From assembly GCA_032690845.1 (NCBI GenBank), contig CM064424.1, positions 48,497,511-48,561,510 of the forward strand: 64,000 nt of DNA, in the 5' to 3' direction. This document shows, in pieces, positions 42,448 through 52,760 of the stretch. A program made the position numbers and the translations under genes. The notes below the pieces were generated by a model. The model searched no databases. It was not told the origin of the DNA and saw only the letters and a list, made by a program, of their open reading frames with translations. Numbering within the stretch: the first letter of the stretch is position 1; each line of letters begins with the position of its first letter. This stretch comes from Eleusine coracana subsp. coracana. Lineage: Eukaryota > Streptophyta > Magnoliopsida > Poales > Poaceae.

Positions 42448-42620
42448 TCTAAAATATGGTGGAAGCGATGCCCAATACGATGCACGCCTTCATGTTTATA
42501 TAGGATTAGTTTGAGTGCAATACAAGTTACACAAAAGATCTCTTTCCTATTCTATCTATAACATAACGTGTATGTCAAGCATAGCAAGATACACAATCGT
42601 GACATACTATATCTCTAACA
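42448..42620 (-). repeat. 3' LTR of the nested small copia
   Basis: Has TATATAAAC on the minus strand near 42500 as its TATA box. Copy of 46841-47013 with roughly a dozen differences. Confidence 0.85.
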
Positions 42621-42733
42621 CCCTCTCTCAATCATAACTTATCCAAGTTAAGATTGCATATAAACTCTTGTAGCTTCCTTGCGGAGAGTGCTTTTGTAAA
42701 ACCATCAGCAACTTGATCATCGGTTGAAATATA

Positions 42734-44510
42734 TCAAATATCCAACAGCTTTTGTGACACTCTTTCATGAACAAAGTGAAAATCAACCTCAACATGTTTT
42801 GTTCGTCCATGGAACACTGGATTTGCTGAAAGATATGTAGCTCCTATATTATCACACCACAATCTTGCTATCGGCGGACTAGGAATACCAATTTCTTTAA
42901 GCAATGTTTGAATCCACATGATCTCTGCCATGGCATTCGTCAAAGCTTCGGTACTAAACCTAGAAACTGTGGCTTGTTTTCTTACACTCCATGAAACAAG
43001 GTTATCTCCCAAATAAACTGCAAAGCCTCCTGTAGACCGTCTGTCATCTAAACTGCCAGCCCAGTCAGCGTCTGAGAAACCACTCACAACAAGTGACCGA
43101 GACTTCTTAATTTTCAGACCAAGACCAGGAGTGCTTCTCAAGTATCGAATAATTCGTTTAACAGCTGTCCAATGACTTGTAGTTGGTGCATGAAGATATT
43201 GACACACCTTATTAACAGCAAATGAAATATTGGGTCTTGTAAGTGTTAAGTATTGCAATGTGCCAACTATGCTGCGATAATTAGTTGCATCTTTAGATCC
43301 CAATAGGGTTCCTTGATGAAGTGATAACTTTTCACTTGTAGACATAGGTGTATCAACTCCCTTGCAAGAAATCATATTTACTCTCTTTAACAGATCAGAC
43401 GTATACTTCTCTTGAGTGAGAAGTATACCCTCCCTTACTCTTTTGACTTCAATGCCCAGAAAGAAATGTAAATCACCAAGATCTTTCAATGCAAACTCAA
43501 GTTTCAGATCTGAAAGAAGTGCTTGTGTTGCCTCTGGAACAGAACTATGATGATATCATCAACATAGATGAGCATAAAAATAATTACATTACCACGCTTG
43601 TAGAAGAACAGGGAGGTATCAACCTTTGATGCCTTGAAACCAAGTTCAATAAGCTTTGCACTGAGTCTATGATACCACGCTCGAGGTGCCTGTTTCAAAC
43701 CATATAGAGCCTTGTCAAGTTACAGACAAAATCACCCTTTAACTTATCTTCATAACCAGGCGGTTGAACCATGTACACATCTTCCTCTAGAACACCATGT
43801 AAAAATGCGTTCTTCACATCTAATTGGCGTAAACTCCATCCTTGTGATATGACAAGAGATAGAACCACCCGAATGGTTTGAGGTTTGATCACTGGACTGT
43901 AAGTATCTTCATAATCAACTCCAAACCGTTGTTTAAAACCTTTTGCAACTAATTGAGCATTGTATCGATCAACAGTTCCAGCTGCCTTTCATTTAACCTT
44001 GTAAACCCATTTACACCTAATAACATTGCGACCTTGCTTGGGTGGAACGAGATGCCAGGTTTGATTACATTTTAGAGCATCAAATTCCTCATTAATAGCA
44101 CGTCGCCAATGATCAATCTCCATAGCTTCTCGAAGATCACTTGGTTCCCCCCTTTCAGTGAGAAAATTAGCTCCATAGCGGACAGTACCATTCGTGTACT
44201 GACGAGGCCGTCGAATCCCATGCTGAAGCCGAGTTGAACGAGCAGGCGGCAATGTGTCGACTACTGAAAGTGGCGAAGATTGTAGAGAAGGCACAACGGA
44301 GGACCCCGAAGCAGACAGAGCAGGAGATCCCACATTGTCTTGCGGCGCTGCTAGGTGATTATTGTCAAAAGTTTGAGCCACAGAAGATCTAGTTGGCGAC
44401 AATCGAGCATTACGAGCATGCGCCTGCTCCTCAGTAGTTAAGGATGGCTCATGCATTGGGGTTGATATGATTTGCACACGATCCAATGATGGATCAGCTC
44501 GAGAATCCAT
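42734..44510 (-). pseudogene. Copia reverse transcriptase-RNase H, broken
   Basis: Minus-strand frames in order: 44510-43989 (linker, then DHWRRAINEEFDALKCNQTW and CKWVYKVK), 43892-43695 (RQLDVKNAFLHGVLEEDVYM), 43698-43504 (MKQAPRAWYHRLS and IYVDDIII, the catalytic box), 43489-42734 (KDLGDLHFFLGIEV, then RNase H with DADWAGSLDDRRS and WCDNIGATYLSANP). At least three frame changes. RNase H continues a little beyond 42734 in another frame, where the C-terminal helix is incomplete. Confidence 0.85.
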
Positions 44511-44522
44511 GCCTTCCCTTTC

Positions 44523-45235
44523 CTACATAGAAACACTATTTGAACTTTCCAAAATGGGTAAAACAGAGTCATTAGCAGAATTAGTAGAAGGAGAACTATC
44601 AAGCACATGGTTAGACATTTTTTCAGACCCCGTGTCGATGGGATTAAGCAAAGCTAGTGGGAGGAGTTGAAGTTCCTGACGAAAATGTTGCCCTGCATTG
44701 GAATGAAGAGAGGCAAAAGGAAAGACATGTTCATCGAAAACTACATCTTGAGAGATATAAACTCTTCCACTTGAGACATCTAAGCATCTATAACCCTTAT
44801 GCAGATTACTATATCCCAAGAAGACACAACGAGTTGAGAGAAACTCTAACTTGCGAGTGTTATAGGGACGTAGGTTTGGCCAACATGCACAACCAAAAAC
44901 TTTGAGAGAGTTGTAATCTGGTGTTTGATTAAAAAGTTTCTCAAGAGGAGTGGAGTAAGCAAGGAATTTGGTCGGTGTGCGGTTTATGAGATAAGTGGCG
45001 GTTAGGAAAGCTTCATCCCAATATTTAAGCGGCATATGTGCATGAGCTAATAAGGATAGACCGACCTCAACGATATGATGATGTTTCCTCTCGGCGGGGC
45101 CATTTTGCTGATGGGCATGTGGACAGGACACAAGGTGCGTGATTCCAATCTTGGTAAAGAAAGGGTGGAGTTTTTCATATTCTCCTCCCCAATCTGTTTG
45201 GATGGAGATAATCTTTTTATTAAAAATACGCTCAA
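44523..45235 (-). pseudogene. Copia integrase C-terminal half
   Basis: Frame 45131-44523 opens with CPHAHQQNGPAERKHHHIVE, retaining the catalytic Glu, then YLINRTPTKFL and the GCACWPNLRPYN region. The central catalytic Asp region (45180-45243) is split between this frame, the small frame 45235-45047 and the end of the gag-integrase frame; a stop occurs at 45243. Confidence 0.8.
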
Positions 45236-45242
45236 CTAGATT

Positions 45243-46805
45243 TTAGAAATCATGGAAACGTTGGAAGACTTCAGACTTGTATTTTAGTAGATATATCCAA
45301 GTGAATTTACTGAAATCATCTATGAAACTCACATAATACTTTTGTCTTCCAAAAGAGTCAGGCGCAGGACCCCATACATCTGAAAACACAAGTTGTAGTG
45401 GTTCATTTGACACACTAAAGGACTTGGGATAGGGCAACTGATGGCTTTTGCATTGACACGAATCACAAACTGACTCAACTCTAGCATCACTAGAACAGGG
45501 CATATTATTGCTACTGATGATTTTATTGACTATGAAATATGATGGATGACCTAAACAATTATGCCACCACTCGCTTGAGGGCTTCGTTGCAGCACATGCT
45601 TGCTTATTGAAGGACGCGATAGCTTCTGTGGAGATTGGGTAAACACCTCCTTTAGACTTGCCTTGAAGAAGGACATTCTTTGTGACCTGGTCCTTGATAA
45701 GAAAACAATGAGGGTGAAATTCAAGGAATGCTTGATTGTCATGTGCAAGACGCTGAACTGACAAAAGATTTTTCTTTGATTGAGGAACATGAAGAACATT
45801 ATTTAGAATGAGATCACGACAAGGGGATCGTAAAATAGCTTGACCAATATGCTTAATAGTCATACCTTCACCCGTAGAATTTGCAGCAGTGTTGGCCGTT
45901 CGCTCCTCGGCTACATAATCTTCATCAAAACGATACCAGCACTTGCCAACGAGATGACCGAGCTTGCTGCAGACCTGGCATTGTGGAGGTTGCGGCCTTG
46001 AGGAGCTCGCCCTGTTGGAGTTATTATTGCCACCATTGCTACGTCCACGTGTAGACGGACCAGCGCGCCCACGACCGCGGTGATCACCACCGCGACCACC
46101 ACGGCCTCTGCTTGCCGCATTTGCTGAAGACCGATGGCCACCTCCGAGGTGACCTCCTCCATGTTTTAGATCAAGCCTCGTCTCGAAGCTTAGAAGTTGG
46201 CCAAGTAGCTCATTGACGGTGACAGGGTCACGCTGAGCAACGGTAGAAGAGACGTAGGGGTTGTACTCATAGTCGAGGCCTGTTAGGATGTAGGAGACGA
46301 GTTCTTCATCTCCAAGTGGCTTTCCAGCATAGGTCATCTCATCAGCCAACATCTTCATCTTGGTGAAGCATTCGGTGATGGACATGTTGCCCTTCTGCGT
46401 TGTAGCGAGGGCTATGCGAGTATTGACAGATCTCGCCTGAGATTGCGACGAGAAACTCGCTTGGATCTGTTCCCATGCTTCCCGAGCCATGGCACAGGTG
46501 GTCACGAGGCTCAGTATCTCTCTTGATAGAGAGGAGACTAGATAGGTGAGGACGTGTTGATCATGGGCCACCCAGTGAGCGTAGTTGGGATTCTCTACTT
46601 TGACGATCTTCTTCTCGTCGTCTTTAACTTCAACTTCCTTTGGAGGAGCGACGGTGGTGCCATCGATAAAGCCATAGAGGCGGGCAGCGCACACCGCAGG
46701 TAGGACCAGCATCTTCTAGGGCGGGAAGTTGTGCTTCGTCAGCTTCTCGGTGACCGGCAGGCCAAGGGAAGCCTGGCCGCCGCCGCTGGAGGAAGAAGAC
46801 GCCAT
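45243..46805 (-). pseudogene. Copia gag, zinc knuckle and integrase N-terminal half; protease lost
   Basis: The 489-codon frame 46712-45243 (the family start is probably the ATG at 46805, with a stop at about 46718 between) has a gag capsid with WVAHDQHVLTYLVSSLSRE, an RGRGG-rich stretch and a CCHC knuckle CQVCSKLGHLVGKC. Shortly after WYRFDEDYV the text jumps to GEGMTIKHIG and LHVPQSKKNLLS, so the segment with the DTGA protease active site is missing. Then come WWHNCLGHPS...CDSCQCKSH (zinc-binding) and FSDVWGPAP (first catalytic Asp). Confidence 0.85.
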
Positions 46806-46826
46806 CTAGATGTGTTTGAGAGGATT

Positions 46827-46840
46827 GGCTCTTGGTACCA
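46827..46840 (-). promoter_or_regulatory. Primer-binding site of the nested small copia
   Basis: TGGTACCAAGAGCC on the minus strand, adjacent to the 5' LTR. Confidence 0.75.
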
Positions 46841-47013
46841 TGTAAAATATGGTGGAAGCGATGCCCAATACGGTGCACGCCTTCATGTTTATATAGGATG
46901 AGTTTGAGTATGATACAAGTTACACAAAAGATCTCTTTCCTATTCTATCTATAATATAACGTGTATGTCAAACATAGCAAAATATACAATCATAACATAC
47001 TATATCTCTACCA
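46841..47013 (-). repeat. 5' LTR of the nested small copia
   Basis: Partner of 42448-42620; its terminal TGTTAG has become TGGTAG. Confidence 0.85.
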
Positions 47014-47481
47014 GGGATGACCCACACTTGATCCCCGGCCCCTTACAGGTTGTAGCTGAGGAGATGTAGAGGCAAGAAACACCGGTGGTGTAGCCCCAAT
47101 TTGACGATGGCAAGATAGAACCGAATTCCTTGACGAGGTGCTGGTGGAAATAGAAGTGGTGATGGCCCCAACGGCTTGCAGAGGACGAATCGGCGATGGC
47201 TGGGTAGAATCGACAACACAACAGATGAATGTACTTATCTTGATCGATCGCTTCAGCATGTGAACCGATGAAGACGGTTGATGCGTTGGATTTTTTATGG
47301 GTAACTTAAAGAATTGAAAATCACGTGAGGGAGGGGGAAAGTTTAAGCTGTCAATGGGCAGAGACCACTCTTATTGTGCATGACACGAACACGAAAAACA
47401 GCCAACACGTAGATAAAACAGATCAAAGCCAACACCAAAAGTGAAAGCAGACAGACTCATCTAAATTAATAAGAATAGAGA

Positions 47482-48381
47482 TATAATACTATAGTTAGAC
47501 CGTGCTACACTTGGCTGGAGCAAAATATATTGTAAAGAGCATGTGCATATCCGTGCTCATCGCAGATCATATGTTGCTCTCCGCTGGGATCCATGCCATG
47601 CTCGGCACTGAAGTCAGGGACGGCCTCTAGGCGACGCCCAGAACGCGGACCCGAAGGATTTGAGTATAATTACGCAAAATTATCTTTATCTATTATTAGC
47701 TTAAATCTAGTATTCTCTCCTGTTTGGAAAAGAAAGAGTTTAAAACATGATTTAACATATTAAAGTATTATTAATTTATTTTTTTCATGTTTACTCATAT
47801 TAAATATATTGTAGAGTTCATCTCCTAATAAAACAACAGTTTGACCTGACTTTAGATGTGAGGTCCACGGTTCGATTCCTGGAAGTAACTATTTTTTTTT
47901 TCATGTTTTAATATTGCATCGGGAAGTAACGTAACCCGGCACTGAGTTAATGCTATGTGGGAGTAAAAGAGTCTAAATAATGGAGTTTAAACCCAAAATA
48001 TCTTGCTTTGTAAAATTGAAGATTTTGATAGAATATCTTTCTTTTCCGGATAGAGCATATATTAAACTATAAATATGTTTTTACCTCTAGAGTTATTTCA
48101 TAAAAGTCCTTGAGTTTTTTTAGGTAAGAAACAGGTGGGCGGCGAAAGCGCGCCTGACTGCCTAGTTTTTTTTGGAAACCAAGAGGCGTGACGGTTCAGA
48201 GTCCACGCGCGTTCGCGAAAGTCCACGACAACCACAGAATCGACGGCAATCGCTAAATCCAACGGTCCAGCAGCCTAGCACGCTACTACAAATGCGAACC
48301 CACGCCGCCGGAAACCTCCACCGCTTCCCCCAAAACCTCAAGTCCCTTCTAAAAAAAAAACTCAAACCCTACGCTCCGGCG
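47482..48381 (+). other. Upstream region of GeBP gene 2
   Basis: Non-coding. TATAAATA at 48068-48075 is a possible TATA, about 310 bases before the ATG. At 47875 GGTTCGATTCC followed by an oligo-T run is a perfect B-box word, but no A box or tRNA fold is present. Confidence 0.4.
48068..48075 (+). promoter_or_regulatory. Possible TATA box of GeBP gene 2
   Basis: TATAAATA, 307 bases before the ATG; distance is long, so tentative. Confidence 0.25.
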
Positions 48382-49641
48382 ATGGCCCCCAAGGGCTCCG
48401 CTCCGCCGCCGGTGGAATCCTCCGAGGAGGAGTCGGAGGAGGAAATCGCCCACTCGCCCCCCAAGAAGCCGTCAGATCGCGAGGAGTCCGAATCCGACGA
48501 TGAAGAAAAGGAGGATGAGGAGGAGTCGGAGGAGGAAATCGCCCACTCGCCCCCCAAGAAGCCGTCAGATCGCGAGGAGTCCGAATCCGACGATGAAGAA
48601 AAGGAGGATGAGGAGGAGACCGACGATGAGGAAGAAGAAGAGGGGAAGAATGACAACGAGGCAGAGCAACAGGAGCAGCCCGCTCCAAAGCAGGATGAGG
48701 AGGAGACTGATGACGAGGAAGAAGAAGAGGGGGAGGATGACGACGAGGCAGAGCAACAGGAGCCTGCTCCAGTGCAGGATGAGGAAATGCAGGATGAGGA
48801 GGAGACTGACGATGAGGAAGAAGAAGATGCGGAGAATGACAACGATGCAGAGAAACAGGAGGGACCTGCTCCAATGCAGGATGAGGAGGAGACTGACGAT
48901 GAGGAGGAAGAAGAGGGGGGGAATGACAACGGTGCAGAGAAACAGGAGGAGCATGCTCCAAAGCAGGATGAGATGGAGACTGACGATGAGGAAGAAGAAG
49001 AGGGGGAGACTGACGACGAGGCAGAGCACCAGGAGAATCCCGCTCCCAAGAAGGATGAGGTGGAGGCGAGGAGCGGGAAGCCGCAGTCAAGCAAGGACAA
49101 GAAGCCCGCCGCGCGCATCCAGCAGTCCTGGTCCAATGATGACGAGGTTCGCATCCTGGAGGCCGTCGCCGAGCACCGCCGGAAGCACGGTAAGATGCCT
49201 CAGTCCAAGGAACTTGAAGCCGCCCTCGCTGACAAGCTCGACCGCAGCGACTACGGCGGCAAGGAGCTCATGACCAAGCTCCATGCCCTCAAGGCCTTGT
49301 ACAAGAGAGCTGTCCAGAGGGGTAAGCTGCCAAGCAAGGATCTCGGTGCCCGGATCTTTGATCTCTCGGAGGAAATCTGGGGCAGTAGCGGCATACCAGC
49401 CAACGCCACCTTGCTGAGGGATGTCAACGAGTTATGTGAGGAGTATCCGTACTTTGCAGAGGATGTGAAGGAGGCCAAGAGCAATAATCCAGGCCTGTTC
49501 AAGAGAGGCTTCATTGAGGAAGAAAAGGCTCGTGTGCTGGATGTCAAGATCAAGAAGCAGAGGCTGAGCCAGGTGAAGCTGGAGCTGCGCATCCTCGATG
49601 CCACCAAGGATGTGACCGAGGTGCTCATGAACCTAATGTAG
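48382..49641 (+). CDS. GeBP/STOREKEEPER-family DNA-binding protein (GeBP gene 2), 419 aa, intronless
   Basis: Start MAPKGSAPPPVESSEEE is chosen over the in-frame ATG at 48172 because the extra 70 codons look like 5' UTR and the N terminus from 48382 is typical. Residues 10-230 are highly acidic repeats. The DUF573 domain lies at about 247-335 (QQSWSNDDEVRILEAVAEH with Trp250, ending FDLSEEIWGSS with Trp333). The C-terminal conserved region, 345-419, contains DVNELCEEYPYFAEDV, FKRGFIEEEKARVLD and a leucine-rich end. Same family and domain order as the gene at 9038, with a similar C-terminal pattern but no poly-Ala. Predicted nuclear transcription regulator of the GeBP group; targets unknown. 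Confidence 0.9.
   Translation: MAPKGSAPPPVESSEEESEEEIAHSPPKKPSDREESESDDEEKEDEEESEEEIAHSPPKKPSDREESESDDEEKEDEEETDDEEEEEGKNDNEAEQQEQPAPKQDEEETDDEEEEEGEDDDEAEQQEPAPVQDEEMQDEEETDDEEEEDAENDNDAEKQEGPAPMQDEEETDDEEEEEGGNDNGAEKQEEHAPKQDEMETDDEEEEEGETDDEAEHQENPAPKKDEVEARSGKPQSSKDKKPAARIQQSWSNDDEVRILEAVAEHRRKHGKMPQSKELEAALADKLDRSDYGGKELMTKLHALKALYKRAVQRGKLPSKDLGARIFDLSEEIWGSSGIPANATLLRDVNELCEEYPYFAEDVKEAKSNNPGLFKRGFIEEEKARVLDVKIKKQRLSQVKLELRILDATKDVTEVLMNLM
48424..48609 (+). repeat. 93 bp coding tandem duplication in GeBP gene 2
   Basis: A 31-codon unit (ESEEEIAHSPPKKPSDREES plus an acidic tail) occurs twice head to tail, period 93 fixed by GAGGAGGAGTCGG at 48424 and 48517. By eye the two copies are identical or nearly so. 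Confidence 0.9.
48616..49070 (+). repeat. Five imperfect ~27-32 codon acidic repeats in GeBP gene 2
   Basis: Units follow the plan ETDDEEEEEG-x-(N/D)D-x-(E/D/G)AE(Q/K/H)QE-x-PAP-x-(Q/K)DE, beginning near 48618, 48705, 48801, 48891 and 48978. Confidence 0.85.
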
Positions 49642-49854
49642 TCATGTGACCTGATTAGTTCGAATTATATTCTACTCTAAGTCTCTAAGTAGGCTAAACC
49701 TGCAAACTGTTGCATCGTGTTATGGTTTCTCTGTGGTCTATGGTAATGATCGTTTCACTAATTGCGTGTTAAGGAAATGTCTGGGTGATGGTAGGTTCAG
49801 TAGGACTATTTCAGATAGTCTATTTATCTGTTGGCTGTAGGCTGTTGCATGATT
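49642..49854 (+). other. 3' UTR of GeBP gene 2
   Basis: Non-coding sequence between the stop codon and the first copy of the downstream triplication; polyadenylation site not fixed. Confidence 0.4.
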
Positions 49855-52760
49855 TTTTGTTTTTGGATCATCCAAAAATTCAGATGCAGGTTTTGTTGCT
49901 ACAATATTAATCTGGGTGAGTATTATCTGTTTAAGGCAAGAAGTTATCAAGAATCATTAGGTTTCTGTATTTTCCCATTCTGCAGTTCAATGCGAATGTG
50001 TGTAAAAAAAAGGGGATATCTTTGTGTAGAGCATTCTGTAAAATAAAGGGTATATCTTTGTGTAGAGCATTCGGGAGGGAGGTAGCTGAATAGATGCCAG
50101 GAGAGATTATTTTAGTACTGTTTCTAGTATTGAGTAATGCAATTACAGCCAACTCCAATGGAAGTTTAGTTAACTGTAATTTTACTGAGCTGATGAAATC
50201 TCCACTACCTCTGTAGTAGTATTGCTAGTTGACTCTCATATTATCCATTATAGATAGCTATCCAGGAAAACTAGATAGCAAACTGCTTTTAGAGCAATCT
50301 TTTGGATGTTTTTTTTTTCACCTTTCTACGACATAAAATTCATTATCTATAATGCTTGGTTGACAACTTGCATCTGTTTTCCTTTGGAATTAACTCATGC
50401 ACCAGATTTGCTAGGTGAACATCTGTTGAACGGATGGAAGTTTGGAATTTCTTTACTTTAATTTGTATTGATTGGTGTGGAACTAAAACCCCTTGTATGC
50501 CATCATGTCCCACATGTCATCCCCTTTACTTTATTGTTGATGCGTGGGTGCACATACGTGTGTCGTTTTCATTTCCCTTCTTTGCTATTTTGTGAATATG
50601 TTTGTTATATGGAACTCTTTTATCGTTTAATCAATTGTTTACTCAGTGTTTGTCTATTAAATTGAAGAATATATTTCATCAAACTACAATGTGATGCCTA
50701 TTTTCTAAAAGGAGCTAATGATTTTTTTTTCCTTTTTCTTTTTTTGTATATGATTGCTATGCATGTATCAAATGCGGTATTTTTTTCTGTCATCCATGTA
50801 CAGAGCATTTTTTCCCCATGGAACTAGATGCCTAGAAAAAGGAAGCGGTTTCTAGATGCATCAGGTGACTTTGGGGCTGAATTTAGTTGGGGAAATATTT
50901 TGTTTTTGGGTCACCCAAAATTTCTGTTTCAGGTTTCGTTGTTACACTATTGATCTAGGTGAGTATTTTCTGCTTCAAGGTAAGAAGTTATCAGGAATCA
51001 CTAGGTTTCCGTGTTTTCCCATTCTGCAATTCAATGTGAATGTGTGTAAATAAAAGGGGATATCTTTGTGTAGAGAATTCGGGAGGGAGATAGCTGAATA
51101 GATGCCAGGAGAGAGATGATTTTAGTACTGTTTCTAGTATAGAGTAATGCAATTACACCCAAGTCGAATGGCAGTTTAGTTTACTGTATTTTTTACTGAG
51201 CTGATGAAATCTCCACTACCTCTGTAATAGTATAGCTAGTTTTCACTCTCGTATTATCCGTTATAGGTATAGCTATCCAGGAAAACTAGATAGCAAACTG
51301 CTTTTAGAGCAATCTTTTAGATGTTTTTTTAACCTTTATGCGACATAAAAATCCATTATCTATAATGCTTGGTTGACAACTTGCATTTGTTTTCTTTTGC
51401 AAATAACTCATGCACCAGATTTGCTACGTGAACATCTGATGAAAGGATGGAAGTTTGGAATTTCTTTGCTTTAATTGATTGGTGTGGAACTAAAACCCCT
51501 TGTATGCCATCATGTCGCACATCATCCCCTATACTTTATTGTTGCTGCGGGGTTGCACATACGTGTGTCCTCATTTTCATTTCCCATCTTTGCTATTTTG
51601 TGGATATGTTTGTTAAATGGAAGCCTTTTATTGTTTAATTAATTGTTTACTCAGTGTGATGCCTTTTTTTAAAGTAGCTACAATGTGATGCCGTTTAATT
51701 AATTGGAGAATATATTTCTTCAAACTACAATGTTAAAGTAGCTAGTGATTTTTTTCTTTCTTTTTTTGTATATGACTGTTCTATGCATGTATCATATGCT
51801 GTATTTTTTCTATGTCATCCATGTACAAAGCAGTTTCCCCATAGAACTAGATACCTAGAAAAAGCAAGTGGTTTCTAGATGCATCAGGTGACTTTCAAGC
51901 TGAGTTGGCAGATATATTTAGTTGGGGAAATATTTTGTTTGCGGAACACCCAATTTTTCAGCTGCAATTTTTGTTGTTACAGTATTGATCTGGGTGAGTA
52001 TTTTCTGTTTCAAGGTAAGAAGTTATCAGGAATGACTAGGTTCTTGTGTTTTCCCATTCTGCAGTTCAGAGTGAATGCTTGCTAATAAGAGAGATTTTGG
52101 GATAAAGATATATAGAGAATTAGGGAGGGAGATAGCTGAAAAGATCCGAGGGATGATTTTAGTACTGTTTGTAGTATTGAGTAATGCAATTACAAGCAAG
52201 TCGAATGGAAGGGGACCTAGTTAACTTTCTTTTTACTGAGCTAATGTAACCTCCACTACCTCTAGCAGTTCTGATAGTTTCACACTCATCATCCATTATT
52301 TATAGATAATCATCTATACAGGAAAAATAGATAGATAATTGCTTTAGTACCCAAAAAAAAAAAATAGCTAACCTCCACTCCCTTTTTTTGCACCTTCGCT
52401 TGCAACAGAAACGTGGGTCTTTTTCTCGCATTGCCCAGTATCTGTAATGTTTGTTGGACATGTCGCATTTGTTTTCTTTTGAAATTGACTTGGACACCAG
52501 ATTTGATAAATTGACATCTGTTGAACTGATGGAAGTTTGGAATGTCTTTACTTTATTGTTTGTTGTGGAATTCGATCTTACTTTATTGATGCTGGGGTAG
52601 TGCATACGTATGGCCTCATTTTCATTTTCCATCTTTGTGATTTTGTGGACTTGTTTGTAGAATCCATATCATGTAATTAACTGATCCTACCCTTTTGTCA
52701 TGTAATTAGTTGATTACTCAAGAGTTTTCCTATAAATTCTGAGAATATTTCATCAAAATT
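49855..52760 (+). repeat. Tandem triplication of a ~1.03 kb non-coding unit
   Basis: Three copies, roughly 49855-50815, 50816-51837 and 51838-52760. Anchors: TTTTTGGATCATCC/TTTTTGGGTCACCC/TTTGCGGAACACCC at 49859, 50902 and 51939; then GGTGAGTATT(A/T)TCTG, TTCCCATTCTGCA and GGGAGGGAG(A/G)TAGCTGAA. Later shared blocks are CTGATGAAATCTCCACTACC and GGAAGTTTGGAAT(T/G)TCTTT. Copies 1 and 2 are the most alike; copy 3 is shorter and more diverged. Homologous short open frames recur in each copy without any domain. Confidence 0.9.

Larger units (their letters stand above)
42448..47013 (-). mobile_element. Ty1-copia element with 173 bp LTRs, minus strand, 4.57 kb, nested in Helitron
   Basis: LTRs at 42448-42620 and 46841-47013, both starting TG(T/G)TAGAGATATAG in element orientation and ending ATTTTA(C/G)A. 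A primer site (TGGTACCAAGAGCC, minus strand) abuts the right LTR at 46827-46840; a purine tract (GATTGAGAGAGGG, minus) abuts the left LTR at 42621. CCAGGG occurs on both sides (42439-42444 and 47011-47016) and may be the remains of the target duplication. Small size and short LTRs suit the Ale/Hopscotch-like group (inference). Coding is full length in order but interrupted. Confidence 0.85.
41200..47481 (-). mobile_element. Helitron, minus strand, ~6.3 kb including a nested copia
   Basis: Minus-strand 3' end at 41200: CCCGTTGCAACGCACGG hairpin region, then ACAAGTTG, then CTAG followed by T (A at 41199 on the + strand). Minus-strand 5' end at 47481: A followed by TCTCTATTCTTATTAATTTA, typical of Helitron 5' termini. 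Insertion between A and T fits at both ends. No Rep/helicase is encoded; without the copia insertion it is about 1.7 kb, so it is non-autonomous. Interior sequence outside the copia (41231-42447 and 47014-47460) has no recognised gene fragment. Confidence 0.6.

Noticed and set aside
47871..47900. tRNA gene suggested by GGTTCGATTCC plus an oligo-T run
   Set aside because: No A box at the right distance, weak T stem and no acceptor stem pairing.
48172..48381. In-frame upstream ATG that would add 70 residues to GeBP gene 2
   Set aside because: The extra segment resembles UTR and the protein from 48382 begins in the usual family style; kept as a possible but unlikely start.
48369..49154. 261-codon Ser-rich open frame antisense to GeBP gene 2 (and a Pro/His-rich one at 48362-49090)
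   Set aside because: Mirror images of the GAG/GAC-rich acidic repeats; low complexity, no domain, and the sense frame has a full family match.
49831..52085. Three homologous 63-71 codon open frames behind GeBP gene 2
   Set aside because: Their similarity follows from the DNA triplication; no conserved domain or start context, and stops differ.
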